Of a DNA stretch of 64,000 nt, positions 63,867-64,000 are shown in pieces; positions within the stretch are counted from its first letter, which is position 1; each line of letters starts with the position of its first letter. The DNA comes from Roseiarcus sp963742305 (GTDB lineage: Bacteria; Pseudomonadota; Alphaproteobacteria; Rhizobiales; Beijerinckiaceae). The stretch is from NCBI GenBank assembly GCA_963742305.1, contig CAVULN010000013.1, positions 1 through 64,000 on the forward strand, in the 5' to 3' direction. The position numbers and the translations under genes were made by a program. The notes under the pieces were generated by a model. That model was given only the letters and a program-made list of their open reading frames with translations. It did no database searches and was not told the DNA's origin.

Positions 63867-64000
63867 TGGTCCGGGTGGGCTGCGCCGGCATCCTGGTGGC
63901 GGACATGCTCTGCGGTCCAGTCGAGGCGTTGCCGCAGCCTGGGGAACTGCTCGCGGTCGACGACATTCCGGCCAAGGCGGGAGGGTGCGCTGCGAATGTC
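63866..64000 (+). CDS. PfkB-family carbohydrate kinase (partial, runs off the window)
   Basis: The ATG at 63866 overlaps the aldolase stop (TGATG). The 45 codons present read VRVGCAGILVADMLCGPVEA, then GELLAVDDIPAKAGGCAANV. The late G-G-x-A-A-N-V is the substrate-binding start of the ribokinase/PfkB family. It would phosphorylate a sugar, fitting the transporter and aldolase homologue upstream. The C terminus, with the catalytic GAGD, lies outside the window. Confidence 0.8.
   Translation, partial: MVRVGCAGILVADMLCGPVEALPQPGELLAVDDIPAKAGGCAANV

Overview
The window looks like chromosomal DNA of a high-GC alphaproteobacterium, most likely in the order Hyphomicrobiales. Supporting signs are an F1-only atp operon, an mnmE-mnmG-rsmG-parA-parB block with parS sites, a CcrM-type GANTC methyltransferase beside rnhB, PhaR, a short-type gpmA and REP-like palindromes of a kind I know from this group. 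I cannot name the genus.

Layout: (1) 1-6660: tail of tRNA-Gly, a haloacid dehalogenase-like gene, lepA, a VOC protein, then katG divergent from oxyR. (2) 6.9-13.3 kb: atpHAGDC, a frameshifted yjbR and a Thr/Ser dehydratase. (3) 13.4-19.3 kb: parB, parA, rsmG, mnmG and mnmE on the minus strand, with two perfect parS palindromes, which suggests proximity to the origin. (4) 19.3-28.9 kb: housekeeping and small genes (gpmA, a methyltransferase, gloB, phaR, a PsiF-repeat protein, prmB, a GYD protein, DUF4436, ccrM, rnhB). (5) 29.1-33.2 kb: ruvC-ruvA-[AbrB/PIN toxin-antitoxin]-ruvB, a frameshifted xerD-like gene and a DUF167 gene. (6) 33.3-41.0 kb: dppABCDF translationally coupled to a GMC oxidoreductase that reads straight into an MmcB domain. 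(7) 41-49 kb: a PEP-CTERM protein, a gene-poor stretch, then treZ-treY facing glgX, which together make trehalose from glycogen. (8) 49.4-58 kb: a Liv-type transporter, a shikimate/quinate dehydrogenase-like gene and a QuiC1-type 3-dehydroshikimate dehydratase with a divergent LysR regulator, a plausible hydroaromatic-acid uptake and breakdown locus. (9) 58-64 kb: a carbohydrate ABC transporter, a class II aldolase homologue and the start of a PfkB kinase, a plausible sugar uptake and breakdown locus.

The strongest cross-cutting signal is that six conserved genes (yjbR, xerD-like, treZ, treY, aroE-like, aldolase) are each broken by one frameshift, and each behaves as exactly one extra base. 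The GMC-MmcB fusion and the odd livM start would be explained by the same kind of event. This points either to systematic single-base over-calls in the assembly or to unusual gene decay. It should be resolved before any of these genes is treated as a pseudogene or a novel fusion.
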